Assembly (NCBI GenBank): GCA_002205965.3
Contig: NADL03000740.1
Span: forward strand, 1,674,001 to 1,738,000
DNA length: 64,000 nucleotides
DNA from: Kappaphycus alvarezii
Taxonomy: Eukaryota; Rhodophyta; Florideophyceae; Gigartinales; Solieriaceae
Reading direction: 5' to 3'
A program made the translations under genes and the position numbers. The notes below the pieces were generated by a model. The model saw nothing but the letters and a program-made list of their open reading frames with translations. It did not search any database and had not been told where the DNA came from. Of this stretch, positions 20,111-34,100 are shown piece by piece (positions within the stretch are counted from its first letter, which is position 1; every line of letters starts with the position of its first letter).

Positions 20111-23100
20111 TCTTTCCGTTTGTCTGCTGGGGTTTTGAACTGTTTTGACGGTATTTTCTTTTGCGCGAAAAAGGTGCCGTATTTTTTTGTAATATAGCTT
20201 AATGAAATACTATAATTGCTGGTTTTCTTTAGTTTAGTTAAATGAGACAGTGTTCAAGGGTCTTATAGTAGTACAGTTTGTATTTCTGTGCAGAGTGTAG
20301 TCGGAGAATGTGCGGGACTGGGTTTTGCGGGTACTGTGCAGTAACATACACCGAGAGACCCCGGGGGATCGCGGTCATAAACGGAGGGCGAAAGATTGTT
20401 GCAGACCACTTCTGTGTGGTGCTAGAGGCACTGTACAATTTTGGCCCACAGAGGAGCAAGAGTCCGGCTGAAGGGACGAAAAATTAGGCTACTGTAATAA
20501 AGGTACTGTGTTTTAGTGAGACAGAGAACCCTATAGTACTGCTTTGACGTAAGAAATCTGACCAATATGTTTGCTGGTGAGGGGTTATTGCACAGTGCAC
20601 AGGTCGGTTGGAATGAGACCACAGAGGCTCAAAAAAACAGAGGTGAGAGAGCCAATAAGGTTGAGCCTGAATTCATGGCAGAGATCGAAACCAGAGTTTT
20701 GAGAATTTTTATCTACAGAGTTTTGACGATTTACTTTCTCCATCCACAGCAAAGCAATTGTCTTAATCTCTGAACATTTATCCACAATTTTTTTGCTGCA
20801 AACTTCTCAGAAACCGTTTCAACTTTTCAGGATGGCAAATGAGGGTGATTCTCTCGGAAAAGGTCCAATATTTACTGTAATAAAGGACCTTATATCTTAG
20901 AAATGATGAATCAAGGCATGCATCCAGCGATAAGATCTTAAATCACTTGGACTACAAGAGAGACCAGGATATATGATGGCTGCCCAAAATTCTCGTTAGA
21001 ATAAAGTAAAAAATGATTCATGGTAAAGTAACAAAGTTATTGGGTCCCACCAACTGCGACATGGCTCAAACTATACAAAATTGATGAAGATTAGAAGTGC
21101 GCAAGGAACTCTTGGGGGTCTTAGCTTGTCTTTTCAATTCATCCAATGGGTAAAACTAACTCAAAATTTCTGCAAAATTTGGATACCTTTCTGTACAAGG
21201 AAGGATAGAATTGGTTAGAGCTCTAGTAAAGATATAATGCAAAAAAATAAGCAAGCTCGCTAAGCTCTGTATGGCTTTTCCTGACGATCAGGAACTTTTG
21301 AAGCAATTTCGTACGCTCTCGGGACTTCTTATCCTAATTTAGATTACTCCAAGCAAATGTGAATATGAAGAAATCCCTGCAACAATCTCAACTAAAAATC
21401 TATAGTCGTAAAGGTAAGGTATCAGAAGGTAATAATATTGCCAAATTCCTGATATCCTAGAAGGCTAAGGCGCTGAGGTTAGATGCAGAAATCGCGAATA
21501 TATTCAGAAAGGTTGCATCAGAAAAAAGAACTGAAAAAAATGTTGATAGTTGCTAGTTTTTCCGGATTCACAGTTATCTTTCAAGTAAATGATTATATCA
21601 CTATGGTAAGTTAGGTAAAGAAGCACATAGATGCGGGCAACGGCGAGCTAAAAGATTTGGACGTGATTATTTTGTTGAGGCCTTAGATTTGTGGAACATA
21701 ATATCTTCATAGATATGCAAGTATTTAAAATTGGGTTATTCGCCAATTACACCGAAAAAAGTTTGGAGTACTGGATACAATTTTCATGGGAATGTAGTTT
21801 GGGGGTTTCTAGCAGATCTGCCCCGTATGCTTTTCCAGTTCTCGCTTCGAGTCAAGAGTAATAAAATTATCAATTTTAGGACCATAATCAAGGCAGGAAT
21901 GGAAGAGATGCGAATATCGCATAAGAGTTCAAGGTTTGGATCAAATTCAAGACGACTATTGCGAAATATGGAATGGGTGTTTAGTTTAAAGTACTTGACT
22001 CCGAAAACCCACTCCGTTCTTTTCATTCAAACAATTGCTTTATTTTGAACGCATTGAACCAAAAACTGTCCAAATGACATCTTATTTTTCTTTTTTTTCG
22101 GAAAAGCAGGAGTATTCCAAATTGATGCATACTATGAACCCCATTTTCGGAAGAAGAAATTTCTGCTGTTGTTATCACTCGATGCCAAAAAATTATGTTC
22201 AATATGAACTATTCCGCCAGAGATCCAAGTGGAAACCTTTTCTTTCCTAGTGGTTACTCTGAATAATCAAAAGAATTGAGATTGATTGCGATAGATTATA
22301 ACGTATCTAAAAACTTCAGGCCAAAGCACGCATTTTAATATGTCTTACATTTATCAAGCTTTTCGTTAAAAAATGATACAGAAGTCTACTTGAAACAGTT
22401 ATTTGAGCCTCTTAGTACAGGTAAGGACGAAAATTGGTCCTAAAATACCATAATCGTACAAAACATACCCAATGTGGACGAGACACGAAGTTTTCAACAA
22501 TTTTTATGCATTTTCGCAATACTGAAGCCCACTTCTAGAATATGTTAGTTTTTTATTCCTGGACTCGAAAAAACATCTCACTTCAGTACCATAAAGCTTG
22601 CGCATCATTTCAGGCCTACTAGAGTCTGTTCACATCCCCATCCGCATCAACTTATCATAGCCATGTTTTTGGAACATTCATTGTTCAGTTTAATTTGTCT
22701 AATATCGCACTGCAAAGACTGACGTATACTTCATGAGCGGTAATTAAGATATATCTGCTCTGAAATACTTCAATTAAAGATCAGAGAAGATTACTAGTTA
22801 AAACTTTATGAACCTTCGCCCCATGGAGTAGGTGAGAACCTTTCTGTAGCTGTTTAACGAAATATGCTTTCGGGAAAAATCTAGTGGTGTTATCCGCCAA
22901 TCAAATTGTAGAAAATGCTTTCGCCAAATATTTAGATATTTTTTATATATGACAACGTCTTTTGAAAGCCATGTTGCCGAATACATGCTTTGTTGTAGGG
23001 AAGTGGGACTCAAACGACCATTGCGACGACTAATCAAACCAGAATGACAGTTCGGAAAGTGGTCACCTTGGCCCACAGGTCGCAGCCTAGTAGGAACTTT

Positions 23101-23280
23101 GACTTTTTTTCATAAAATGATCAAATTGAGGCGACATTATCACTAAATTTAGGCTTCGGCAACTCAGTAGCCGTTCCAAGCATTTGATAGTGCGCCAAAT
23201 GGACAACTTTTCATGTCCGTAGAAAGCTTCGAACCCGACAGTCCATTAGCTCCACAAAGACCCAAGGGTCTTGTAATAGA
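20111..23280. other. AT-rich region without recognised genes
   Basis: Only frames of up to about 105 codons occur, for example 21731-22048 on the + strand (NFHGNVVWGFLADLPRMLFQF and later basic sequence). Composition and scattered stops resemble the decayed retroelements nearby, but I could not match any domain. Confidence 0.4.
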
Positions 23281-23284
23281 TTTA

Positions 23285-23485
23285 CAACAACGTAGACCAA
23301 ACAGTCCAGTTCAAGTCTTTTTCATGAAAAAAGACAGAAAAAAGACAGCATAAGGCGCCACATTCTAGTCCAAAAACTATGGTTACGACCAAATATTCGC
23401 GCTTTTGACGTAGAAACAGCAGTCTAGTCCAAAAATTCTGCTCACAAATCAACATTCGAGCTATCTACGTAGACCAAACAGCCGT
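23285..23485. repeat. Diverged tandem repeat, about three units
   Basis: The phrases ACGTAGACCAAACAG (23289 and about 23470), ACGTAGAAACAG (about 23409) and TAGTCCAAAAA (two copies) recur at spacings near 70-90 bases. The units are clearly related but diverged. Confidence 0.5.
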
Positions 23486-23889
23486 TTCCCAGATATTTAC
23501 TTTATAAAATTTATAAATCTAGTAACAAAGATCCTCACAAAAATGCAAAAACGTTAAGGAAATGTATTTACATCACAGTAGACACAGTTGAACTCCCCCC
23601 AAAAGATCCTTTTTTAGGAAAATTTGGAGAAAGTATGTATACTTTTGGGGAAGATTCAAACATTGGTAAAGAAAAACTCACAAACCGGCCCTCGCGCATT
23701 AAAAGCAGAAGAAATAAATAAACATTGGAAATGAGGGTCATCAAGGCCCCATTTTTGACACAAAACGATGGAAAATCAAAACAGGAACGAACTTTTTCAC
23801 AGTATCCGCAGGCCGTTCAGATGAATCTAAGTGTTGTAAACGAATTATACCATTGGATATTAGTTATCGAACGTAGTTTTACCTGAAGC

Positions 23890-26800
23890 CAGTTATGTTA
23901 ATTACTTGTGAATATTGACATTCACGTTTCCAGTGATTGTGCCAAAGAGTTGTACATTAAAATGACCGTAAGCATAAATAAACCATCTACTCCCAAAGTT
24001 TCGCATGGCATATTTCCAGAATAGCTTACGTAACCATGAAACGTCCTTAGAACAAGATGAAAGAGCCACGTACTCTGACTCTGCTACGAACATTGAAATG
24101 ACTGTCTGCCGTTTGATACTACAGAATAAAGGGGCTTTGCTGATGGAGACTAATAATCCTGTGGTTTAGCGACTAGTTCCCTTATATTTCGCCCAATCTA
24201 AGTCAACTTAAGCCACAACGGGTGAATCTTTAAGGTGTACTCAGCTCAGAAGTTAATTTTGTAGTGATAACCACAGAGATAGCGCAGCAGAAATTTCAGG
24301 AACGAGTACTGTCGCGCTATTGGAGCGCAGAGTTGACGAAAAAGTGACGAAACTGAGAAGTAAATGTCTAATCTTTTCCCAACGACAAGGTCAAGCAATC
24401 CACCAGTCATGGATCGATACTGTACGTGAAAAGTCGGTGAAACAAAATTTTAGTTTGATTGTGCTGTAAGTAGGTCTGCATTCAGAGGTAATAGAGTTCA
24501 TACACTGTTCACTTGGAGAAGAGCATAGTTCTCCAAAAGTTGGAGGGAGTACTGTGCCTGGTCAACCTTGACGAAGTCCGGGCCGCAAGTGACATTTCGA
24601 CCCATTAATGAGTAGCGTGGCCAGAATAGTTTGACATCAAATCTGGCTCATAATTTTTTCTTGAAAGAACTCATAAAAGAATTTTAATTCGAGGCGAAAG
24701 TGAGGTTATAAAAAACTACGGAGAAGATAGTGAATTTTATTTGTGCTCCAAATAGAAATTAAGACGGGTATCGTAGGTGGAAGTTTTCAATCTCAATTCT
24801 CGCAGACATTTGTCAAGTACGAACCTCAGATTCCTCGGGTTTCACGAGTGACAGACATTAACATAAGTAGCTTAGCAACATGTAGAGATTTGAGCGTTAT
24901 TTCAGAAGAGTCTGCATACAGTTCCATAACAACCGAAAAGTCCATTTTGGCGTATAGGTAAGCAATTTTTACGTCGCCTCCTCCCAGCCTGCAGTTGTGA
25001 GCTGCGACCATTTCAATTTCAAGAAGGATGAGCCAATTTTCATGGGAGGCGACGGGGAATACATGTTTTGGATCAAAATCTAGGTGTGGTCTTTGTTTAT
25101 CCCGAGGACTACACATCGGGTCATGTGGAAGAATGAACAAATGCTTTTGGCTGCATTCGAAAAGACCATAGGTACGGGACTTTTCGCATCTCCCGGGTAC
25201 GGTAAACAAGATTAAAACTTCCGCGCTTGACTAGAGCATCGAATTACCTGTCTATCTCCGCAGCGAAGTCTAGATCCTGACATGCTTGCCTAATGTATCG
25301 CGGGAGACGAGGATCCGCAAGCGTTTTCTTCGAGATGAATGCAGATAGTTCCATCATAGTTGCAACAGTTAGAACTCACACAATTATTTCCTTTTCAGTG
25401 CCTTTCGTTGGCTATGTTATCATGTCCTGGTTAGTATCTAGTGCATCAAGCTCCATTTCCCTCGAGATTACGTCCATTAATGAGGATGTGAACGACACCT
25501 CTGAATAGTTAGTGGTTTTTAAAATTCTTGAAGCGAGTGATTTTCATCTTCAAAGCGGAAAGGACAATGATTCTGTAAAACAAAAATTCGCCCTGCCTAC
25601 GGAATGGCCAAATAAAGTCATACAGAGTACTTACTTTGATGAGTTGCTTTCGAACGGTATAAATACGCGCTTTGAGTTCGGATTTCATAGCATGGTGGGA
25701 ATTTTGCCACCTTTTCTTTCAGATTGTGCTCAGGTTCGACGGCAGTCAGATGGATTGATGAAATCTACCCACAGAGCGGTCGGTAGGTTGCGTTTTCATT
25801 ACTAATAATAGAGGGTGATTCTACTGTTCCGAGATTAAGTACTCTGTCGCTCTGTTTCTTTCAGATGCAGACACGGGAATAGTCCAAACCAATTCCATCC
25901 ATATGTGCAAAAATGATTTAAATCTTCTCCTCTTTTCTTCCCAGTTAGATCTAGACTGTTAGTGCGTGACCGGAGCTGACCATTAAAATTACTCACGGAT
26001 CGATATAAATACCGCTCCAGTTTTCGATACATTTAATTTTTTGTCTTCAGCATAAATAAATCAGAATTGAGTATGTAATTGTCAAGGGTGCTTAGAGACA
26101 ACCGGCTGCCAGATATACTAGTCAATATCGAACCATAAAGGTCTGTTTGGATAAGATATAGCGGGTGAACAGAGACGATTCTGTTCGTTTGAACTCCCGA
26201 TCGGTGTTTTTTCCCTTCAGACAGGGGATGCATTAATGTTCTTTCAACAATGCCCTGTAAAACTTTCGTAAGGATGGAATGAGCTCAGAAAGTCTCATGT
26301 CACGACCGGCTTTCAGGTACTTTTTTCGTCAATTAAATTCCAATGTAAAGCTTTGAGATGGACCTTTTGTAGTTTTTACCGCTGAGATTTCGTTCTTTCC
26401 TTCTAGATTTGGGATCTTGCAGAATCTGTTTTTCCTTGCTGCTTCCCAAATTATTTTCGATATTTGCTTGTGGAGGAAGAACCAACCATTGTATGACTAG
26501 ATAACACCCGTAAATGAAATGATGATATATGAATTTATCAAGGTGACATTGATACAGAAATACGGAGCATGAAAGACCTGAACTTTTGTGCATCGCTGAC
26601 TGGGATCAATCAATTTCCTTTTCCGACGAGCTTTGATAGCCCTGACGCAGCTTCGTTGTTTCTTGCGGGGTTTCTAGAGTTATGAAAGATTTAAGGGAAC
26701 GAAAGAGATAATGAGCTGCAATAGAACCAACACAAGCGATAGCGGATTTTTATTGGACAAGATTGCAAACTTGCGCCGGAGTGAGATTTTTGTGGATTTC

Positions 26801-27900
26801 AACCATCAAAACCTTCGCGTCAGTCTCGTAAGTATATCAATTGTCAGGGAATCGGGCAACTTGATGGCCTAAAGCCTCGGTACCTGTAAAGCTTCATTAA
26901 TGCCAGCTTCATCAACGACTCAATTCACTATCATGATGGTTTCTGGGTAATGGGGAGCTTTTATTGGTGGTGAACGATGTTTTCGAGAATTCTATAGCTA
27001 TTTACGTCTGAAGTTGGCTTGAAGCTTTTGAGAACGGCTTCCTTCCAGAGCTCATGTTAAATCTCAGCATTTATTTAAAAATGTCCAGTTCTTGCACATA
27101 AATGGCAAATTATTTTTCGTATTCCTATTGTGAACGAAAAATACTACTGCGACCACGAGCGGAGCGGATTTTTCATATTTCCCGTGCTTTGGTTCCAACT
27201 TTTCTCAATCTAGTTCTGTACGCTTTTAAATTGGGCTATTTTTACAGCTTTTACTGTAATTGTAGAATGCAATGGTTCGATATTCGGGCAAGCTCTACTT
27301 GAACAGCTTTCACCACACTTTTCCAAACTTTTATTCTTGCAATCTTAAGACTATCGCAAGTAACGTAGGTAGATATCTTAACATCTTGTATTTCTTCTCT
27401 TTTTCGCTTATCTCAGATTCGTATGTAGCGGTTTCCCACGACCGATAAGCATTATGCAATCTGCTTGTCCAAATTCGAATCTTCTTTGAATATCACAGAG
27501 TCAAACTTAAGCTTCAGATTCTTGATAAATTGTGTGTTCTACATAGTGAAAAATCTTTTCAGTTCCCCGTACAATTCTCCTACAGTCTTGTTTTCGTCTT
27601 CTACGTATTTTATTGCTTTTGATGCGACCGAATCCCCCAGTAAAAGAGCACTGTTTCCCTTAGCAACCGCATTCTTGATATTACACGACTGAAAGCCGCT
27701 ATCTGAAGCTGCACGGCCAGTTGACTTGTGATTCAAGCCAAAAAAGAGCGGATATATTTGAGCGTAGGAATTTATATTACGGAGGCACTGAAAGTAATGC
27801 GCGGAAACCTTCAGTTTTTTTATTTTAACCAAAGAGTATTTGTTACCATGATTGGTCATGATGAAGATTTGAGTGGTGACTATTACCTTTATAGATTAAC
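23890..27900 (-). mobile_element. Ty1/copia-type LTR retrotransposon, heavily decayed, minus strand
   Basis: Read on the minus strand the parts run from right to left. Gag-like sequence is at about 27.5-27.9 kb (SVASKAIKYVEDENKTV). Integrase N-terminal sequence is at about 26.0-26.2 kb (HPLYLIQTDLYGSI, then GSRLSLSTLDNY) and further core sequence at 25.8-26.0 kb. Reverse transcriptase is at about 24.8-25.2 kb (AAHNCRLGGGDVKIAYLYA). RNase H is at about 23.9-24.1 kb (AESEYVALSSCSKDVSWLRK). Integrase before RT identifies copia. LTRs were not found. The copy is old, AT-rich and has more than ten breaks. Confidence 0.75.
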
Positions 27901-29825
27901 TTTGCATGAAAAGAATTAGTTACACTCTTCGTTTTAAAACTGCTCTTTTTCACGCCAACTCTTCAGGTAGATAGTATTGACCGAAAGGTAGAACCTATCT
28001 ACTGAAGTGATTCCCTGAGGTATTCGGAACTCAGGCCCCCGATGAGACACTCCGGATGTGTTTTTCTTTTCTTATGTTTTCCTAACTATGGAAGGCGACT
28101 CGAATCGGTGATCCTAGCTATTGACAAGCGGTATAGATCAATGGCTTTTATGTGTGGTAAATAGGAGATCCTACCATACAAGGATTTGGAACGTAAGAAA
28201 GTTGTAAAGTGAGAGTCACTTGTGGCGTTCCGCGTTCATTACTGGATCGAAGAGCGCTCACGTTCTTCGATCATATATTTTATATCATCATTGGAATAGA
28301 CTATTCGTACTGTAGGATCATACGTAAATATCCATTATAAATAAAAATTTTGCGCAGAGGTGTTCGTCGATGATGACCACCGCCAATAACGTCAATGAAA
28401 TGGCTTTCGCAAAAATTGAGTTCATTTACCATATCTGGGAGTCAGTTTTCTTCTTTCATACGGATAGTATATTTAGGGAACCCAAACCGTTGTAATAATA
28501 TAAAAAGCCGAATACAGTAAAAGAGACGAGGTCGAGCCTCGGAGAATGGACCAAATTCTGGGGGGAACAGTCTGCTAATTGCGATTAAAATCATCTCTGT
28601 GTCATCTTTTTGGGCTCCGATAGACGAAAGAATATTTAATGGCAAATATTCACAAAAAGAACCGCCTTCTTAGTTTAAACTACGGGGCGGCCGTGGTGTC
28701 TACTTACATGTTTCAATCATTCGGAACTGCTCAATAGTTCCCTATTGTATTAGCATAGACTCTGATACAGACTATTCACTTTTAAATACTTTCAAACAGT
28801 TATCAAATCTCCCGACAGGAGAATACCACTTATCAAAATCGTGGAGAATTTTTCAGGGCACGCCATTTCCTGTGTGCAATCGACTGTTCTTTATGGAGCC
28901 CGCATTTCAATGTAAATTTCGAGCATTTAATGTAAATAGTATTCGTACGGCATTGCAGTACCGGAGCAGCGCCACCAAGAACTTTTGTACATATCTAATT
29001 CCTTTTAAGTATTGTAAGGTCATGTTTTGAATGTAAATTCATAGCACTCATAAAATTTGCGCAGTTCTCAGTAAACCAAAACCATTAACTCTCTTGTAGA
29101 ACTACTCTTTGAGATTTTATTAATTGAATCTCTGAAATTTACGCTGAACGATTATTTATTAAGGAGCTTAATGGTATCGGTATTTTTGCAGTACCGCAGG
29201 GGGTAAATAAGGAGTGCTTCACTATTTGAAAAATATGGTCACTTGGTAGGGGTGATTTCTTTTTTTCTTTTTTCTTTTTATTTTTTTTAAAATGCCCATA
29301 AATTTCCAAATGTTATCCTACCTAAACTTCCTCCCTCCTACCTAACTTAGATAAGAATCAAACTGTAGCAAGGTTCCAGGCTCAGCTAAATAAATCTTTA
29401 CGAAGCAAGTATTCATTTTAGCCCCTCTATTATCTAGGATTATTGAAGCCTTTTTCGCTTTTTAGGTGCATAAGGAGATGTATGCCCCAAACAACACGCA
29501 AAAATGCTGGTACTGAAGCCTTTTGTCCAGACGAAGGAGTTCAGGATGTTCCCTAGCCCTGGTGTGACACAGCACGTCACCATATTTTAACCAAGCCCCG
29601 AGAGAACTATTGTTCATTTTTGTTCTCAACCGTGCTGGCAACGACGCGATCCATAGATTTTAAGCCCTAAGACCTTTCATATTTTTGCTATAACCCTAAG
29701 AACTAGTTCAAACAAATAGTTCTATTTACACCTCCTGATCCCTTTTTTGAATTTACTTTATCTCATCCCGGCTTCAAGTTGAATCCAATTTTGCATTACA
29801 GTGTTGCAATATTTCAAACGAGGCA
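27901..29825. other. AT-rich region without recognised genes
   Basis: No frame above about 70 codons and no recognisable motif. A T-rich run lies near 29260-29290. It may hold the 5' end of the copia remnant to its left. Confidence 0.4.
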
Positions 29826-29831
29826 ATCGGA

Positions 29832-29892
29832 TGTAGCAGACCGGTAGATATCGTAGTAATTCACGCCTTGGTCTCGAGTTCAATTCCAGAAT
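29832..29892 (+). other. tRNA-like promoter remnant (A and B boxes)
   Basis: TAGCAGACCGG near 29836 resembles a Pol III A box, and GAGTTCAATTCC near 29877 resembles a B box (GTTCAANTCC). Spacing of about 40 bases is right. Stems of a tRNA do not form well, so a decayed tRNA-derived SINE is more likely than a functional tRNA. Confidence 0.3.
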
Positions 29893-29929
29893 TTTAATTT
29901 CGCGATCGTGCGACGAGGGGAGTGTTAAC

Positions 29930-29980
29930 AGCACTGTACTGTGCGGCACTGTAATTACTGTACTGTCAGTAGTGCTGTGG
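29930..29980. repeat. TACTGTAC-type palindrome cluster
   Basis: Contains CACTGTACTGTG, then CACTGTAATTACTGTACTG, close after the tRNA-like remnant. A further copy, GACTGTACTGTATAG, lies near 30262. Confidence 0.8.
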
Positions 29981-30305
29981 AGTCTCCCGAATCGCGTCCT
30001 CTCTCAGCACGTAAGCATTGAATCCCTCTGCACCGTCTTGTTCAGGAGGTAAAGAGGAATTGCGTTGTAAACGGTGCCGCGCAACTTACTGGTATCCCTC
30101 GCCACTTCTCATTACATTCTTATCCTCTTAATAACCTCTATCACTATCTACTCCTCAATCTTTTACGCTCTTTTTTTTGTCTCAAAGGGTTTGGGCCCTT
30201 TATCCCCTCATGAGAGCCCGTGTTGTACCACAGTGTTAGTTCTTTTGAGACCAAGCAGTATGACTGTACTGTATAGTAACATCATTGTCGCGCTATTCAG
30301 CTCAG

Positions 30306-30558
30306 ACAAGATGGGTACCAGCCCAAAATGCGAGTGAGTAGCAGTTTAATGTGTAGAGAAATAATAAGCACGTCTTGCAGTTGCTTAACTGCTTGTGTTT
30401 TCCCTGATTTCTCCCTGTGTTTCGCGATCTGGGTGGATGTTTTCTGAATGACGGAGTAAGTAGACTACAATACAGTTTCACTGCCTTAATTAAAGTTTCG
30501 TACAGAAATTTTCGTACAGTATAATTGTGAGATTCTGCAGCTGTGAGCTGCCTCATCA
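30306..30558 (+). repeat. Dispersed repeat, copy A
   Basis: About 250 bases match 47763-47982 in the same orientation. Shared landmarks in order are GATGGGT, GAGTAG, AATGTGT, a T-rich TTGT block, GCGATC, GACTACA, TTAATTA, TTTTCGTACAGTA and the hairpin GCAGCT/AGCTGC with a three-base loop. No coding potential is evident. A SINE- or MITE-like element is likely. Confidence 0.75.
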
Positions 30559-31400
30559 CCCCACTCGTTGATTAATTCAAATTACACAAAAACCGAGCAG
30601 AAAAATAACATGGTACTCTAAAAAATTTGACAGCCTCAAATTTTGAAAAAAGAAGGCTGTTTTGCGGAAATTAGTTCTATGGTGTCCAATGAAGGACTCA
30701 GGACCAAACACAACGGCCTGGTCTAAGTGGCGTGATATCACCGCGTTCCAATTGTGAGCAGATTGCTGATCAAAACTGCCAAAGGAATAGTTTTCTTGGA
30801 ATGTTAAACATTGCTAAAAATGATATCAAATCATATGAATTTCAGCGTAGCTTTATTTTTATCCGTGTTCTAAATGAAGCATCTGTACTCGGAACAGCGA
30901 GAAACGCAACAGCCGGACAGTAAAAAATTCTCCGAGCTCGAATAGGCCAGATATCAACCAGGTGGAGAAAACCCAAAGAAGAAACAACACAAGAAACTTT
31001 TTTCTGTCCCTTCATAATGACGGAGGACCGTGCGCGGCCATACACAGAGTTATACCTTGCGATCTGTGTCGGGTGCCGGAGAAACATTTTCCTTCGGCTC
31101 AACTTTTGTGAAATTTCCACCAGTAGACAGAGCTATGCATAACGCAGTTTGCTTCATCGACTACTCAAAACTGCCTACTATATAACGCGCCATGCGTTCA
31201 AAAATCAATGTCAGGTATTTTCCTTTTTCGTAACCTTCTCGGGATGAGGGCATTTAAAGCATCAAAAGTTTTCGTGATGTACGACCACCCTTAAAAATTA
31301 CTTCGAGAAGAATCTTTTTATCGGTATTAAGCTAAAGATGTATAATGAATTTAGAATAGATTGCCCACAGCTCCTCAGAAACGAAGCACCAAAAATTTCT
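30559..31400. other. AT-rich region without recognised genes
   Basis: A 92-codon minus-strand frame (30842-31120) contains FLAVPSTDASFRTR, faintly like a copia RNase H start, but too little is preserved to assign it. Confidence 0.3.
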
Positions 31401-33200
31401 GCGGAAGCAGTTAATACTGCATCCGACCCTGATAGAACAACGCCCCTAGCCTCATAAGAACGAAAAAGTATCGAAAAAATTCTCCCAGTTCCATCTCTGG
31501 GTAGGTGTGAAATATAGACAAGATGCGATTGAAGGTCTTAGTTTAACCCGAATATAGCGCAGATGTGTCCAATTACGCAGAGCGTAGACAGCTCGAATTT
31601 CGAGGATTCATTCTAAAAATGATGATATTTAACGTTCTTTATTGTCCTATAGGTAGATTTAATGTTTTCAAGGCGCTCTTCGCTGAAAATAAGATGATTT
31701 ATTTGAGTGAATTACAACAAGTCCAACATTTCTTCTAAAAGGGTATGGAGCAGCCACAAGAGTTTCATTCGTAACGACGCTAATTCAGAGAATGTAGAAT
31801 CATTATTCAGTAAAGCCAATTTGTCGATGTAATTGCTTGTTTCATTTACAGCGTGTTTTGGCCACCGTGAGAGTAGCATACGTCAAATCCTGTATATTTG
31901 AACGTGCGTACTCTTTTTCACTCGCTTATACTTAAGCGATAAGGAGTTAGCGGCGTCCTGGAAATAGAACATAGAATATCGTAGACGTAGGTCTCGGTGA
32001 GTTTTTGCAAATTTCCATCTTTAACTAGCCAGTATAATGCCGGATAGGATTGAAACGGTTTCATATTCAGGAACTTTCTGTCATGAAGGTCGATATTTTC
32101 CCATCGCAGATCATCTATATGGCATGAATAATTGAGTTTTCAGCATTTTGAAGCATTTGTCGTGTGACGGCTCAAACTCAGGTGCAAGGTTCTTGAAGTA
32201 TATTTCATGGATATGGGGTAGAAGAAGACTGTAAGTACGCTTGTGTGACATCAGTGTCCATAATTTGCAATCGTGGATCACCCGGAAAGCCAAAAGAAGT
32301 TTGGCTACTGACAGTTGAATTGTCTGAAACTTGTGCACGATCAAGTTCTTCTGCCTATCATGTTGTTCGCCGTTGACATAAAGAGCCTTTAACTTCATCT
32401 TAACATACTTACTCGACTTGATCCATAGAATAAAGTGTTCGGGCGTGAAATTCACATCGAATGACATGTCTTCGCGCAAGATGAACTTAAACACGCTACG
32501 CTGTAATAGGCCTCCTATTTCAGCTCAGATTACGTAGGTTTTCTCCTGGGACGGATACTGAGAGTCTTTTTGATCTAGGAATTCAGTGAGAAAGATGAGG
32601 TAGTCATCAGATCAATCAGACGGGCTCCCGTAAGACAAAAGTGCCTTTTCAAGGTCTAAGAAGAATCCTTCTAACCCATATTCAGATCCCTTGTAATGCT
32701 TGACTTGAATAAAACAGAAAGCCTGAGTCGAGTAGCTTGAACCATCGTCACCGAAAAAGACAAGAAGCTTATGAATACATATCTATGTGTCCCTGAAAGC
32801 CACAATCAACTCTCCAAAGCGGTCGCCAATCTGCTTTTCTCTCCACACCAGTACTAGATATCTCACATCAAAGGTAACGACGACGACAAAGGGGAAGTTG
32901 ATGATATAACACGCTTTATGAGTCGAGTGACAATGTTATTACGAAGTAAATGAGCAAACATTTCACCCAGACCAAGGAGTGATTGAACTTCTGCTGCGAC
33001 CATATCAACATGAATGAAGATTGTAGGCTGACTGGTGGATTATAAAGCGGGAAATGAATTCTTCCGAGGGATTCAAAAATATCATTACCGAACTTTAACA
33101 TTATACTACTCCTCCTGAGGCGCTACAGATGATTTTCTATATCTGAAAATATACGATGTAGCTTCTCTTGTCGGACAGTCGAAGTGGAGGAATCGGTGTC
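31400..33200 (-). mobile_element. Ty1/copia-type remnant, reverse transcriptase region, minus strand
   Basis: The 127-codon minus-strand frame 32111-32494 matches the N-terminal half of copia reverse transcriptase: VNFTPEHFILWIKSSKYV, then VHKFQTIQLSVAKLLLAF, and after it EFEPSHDKCFKMLKTQL at the position of the LKKSLYGL motif. Degenerate sequence to the left (about 31.6-31.9 kb) resembles the segment between RT and RNase H. Nothing of gag or integrase could be recognised to the right. It is very old with many breaks, and no LTR was found. Confidence 0.6.
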
Positions 33201-33379
33201 GACACAGAGACCAAGTAGTGAGCGAGGACTTTTATGTGACATAATACGAAGCGGTGACCTAGTCTACACGTTATCATATTTTCCTTTTTATTTCCATGAA
33301 CGTATTTTTCATCGGGAGTGGCTTCCTGTGTGCAGCAACTCAATTCGTTCGAAGTGGTCTCTTGGACGCATCGAACGGC

Positions 33380-34100
33380 GTCCCAACGAAAATAATGGAG
33401 AACAACTTTGTCCTACTGAACCTTGAATACCCTTTTGCATTTGAAGGTACAATCGACGCATGGAGGTGATCGACAGAAATTGATATATCAATTTCTTCAA
33501 ACATTTCAAGTGGATCAATTAATGTCGCTAAGGTGTTACTCTCAGTCTTTGGTATTTGTCAGAAGCGCTTGTAGCGCGATGGGCGAATGTAGTATCTTTT
33601 TCAAAATGCGATTCCGAAACGAACAATTGGGCTCGAAATAGTCCGTGGTGTCATCGACATCGGAGATCTCTCCTAATTATTTATCACAACTCATAGAACA
33701 GGCGTTCTGCAGGAATGAATTTTATAAATTCCTCGCGGACAAAGTAATTCACGTAATTGGTCCTGTAAAAGCTGTGGAAGTGCTGTCTTGAACATCAGAT
33801 GCGGCGCAGAAGGTGCTTTCCATCAAGGCTGATATTTTTCTTGGTTTCATTACTACTTAAATGAATAAAAAACATATTAGGGTCCATAACAAAACTGGGT
33901 TCGTGAATTTTCAGACGATATTTACAAGTGATCTGTCACTCCTCTTGTTAAACAAACTTTCATTTGAAGAGCGTTCTGTTCGTGACAGTATTTTGTCGAG
34001 TCTCATTATGTATTTTCGAAGACAGCAGAGCTGCACTATTTTATTTAGTGCTGCGGATATCGAAATTTCTCAAGATATTGAGGTGAAAAGTTGATTCGTT
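33380..34100 (+). other. Unrecognised coding-like stretch on the + strand
   Basis: Frames 33423-33641 and 33861-34094, and the DNA between them, have the amino-acid balance of real protein, for example KFLADKVIHVIGPVKAVEVL near 33730-33790 and IKADIFLGFITT near 33820. No family is recognised. It lies in the AT-rich remnant zone just left of the gypsy insertion and may be another old element or a dead gene. Confidence 0.3.

Noticed and set aside
23902-24093. Small host protein on the minus strand
   Set aside because: AESEYVALSSCSKDVSWLRK is the copia RNase H signature.
25512-25805. 97-codon + strand frame
   Set aside because: It lies opposite recognisable copia sequence on the minus strand and is best read as a shadow.
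29832-29892. Functional tRNA gene
   Set aside because: A and B boxes are present but the T stem does not pair; kept only as a possible SINE remnant.
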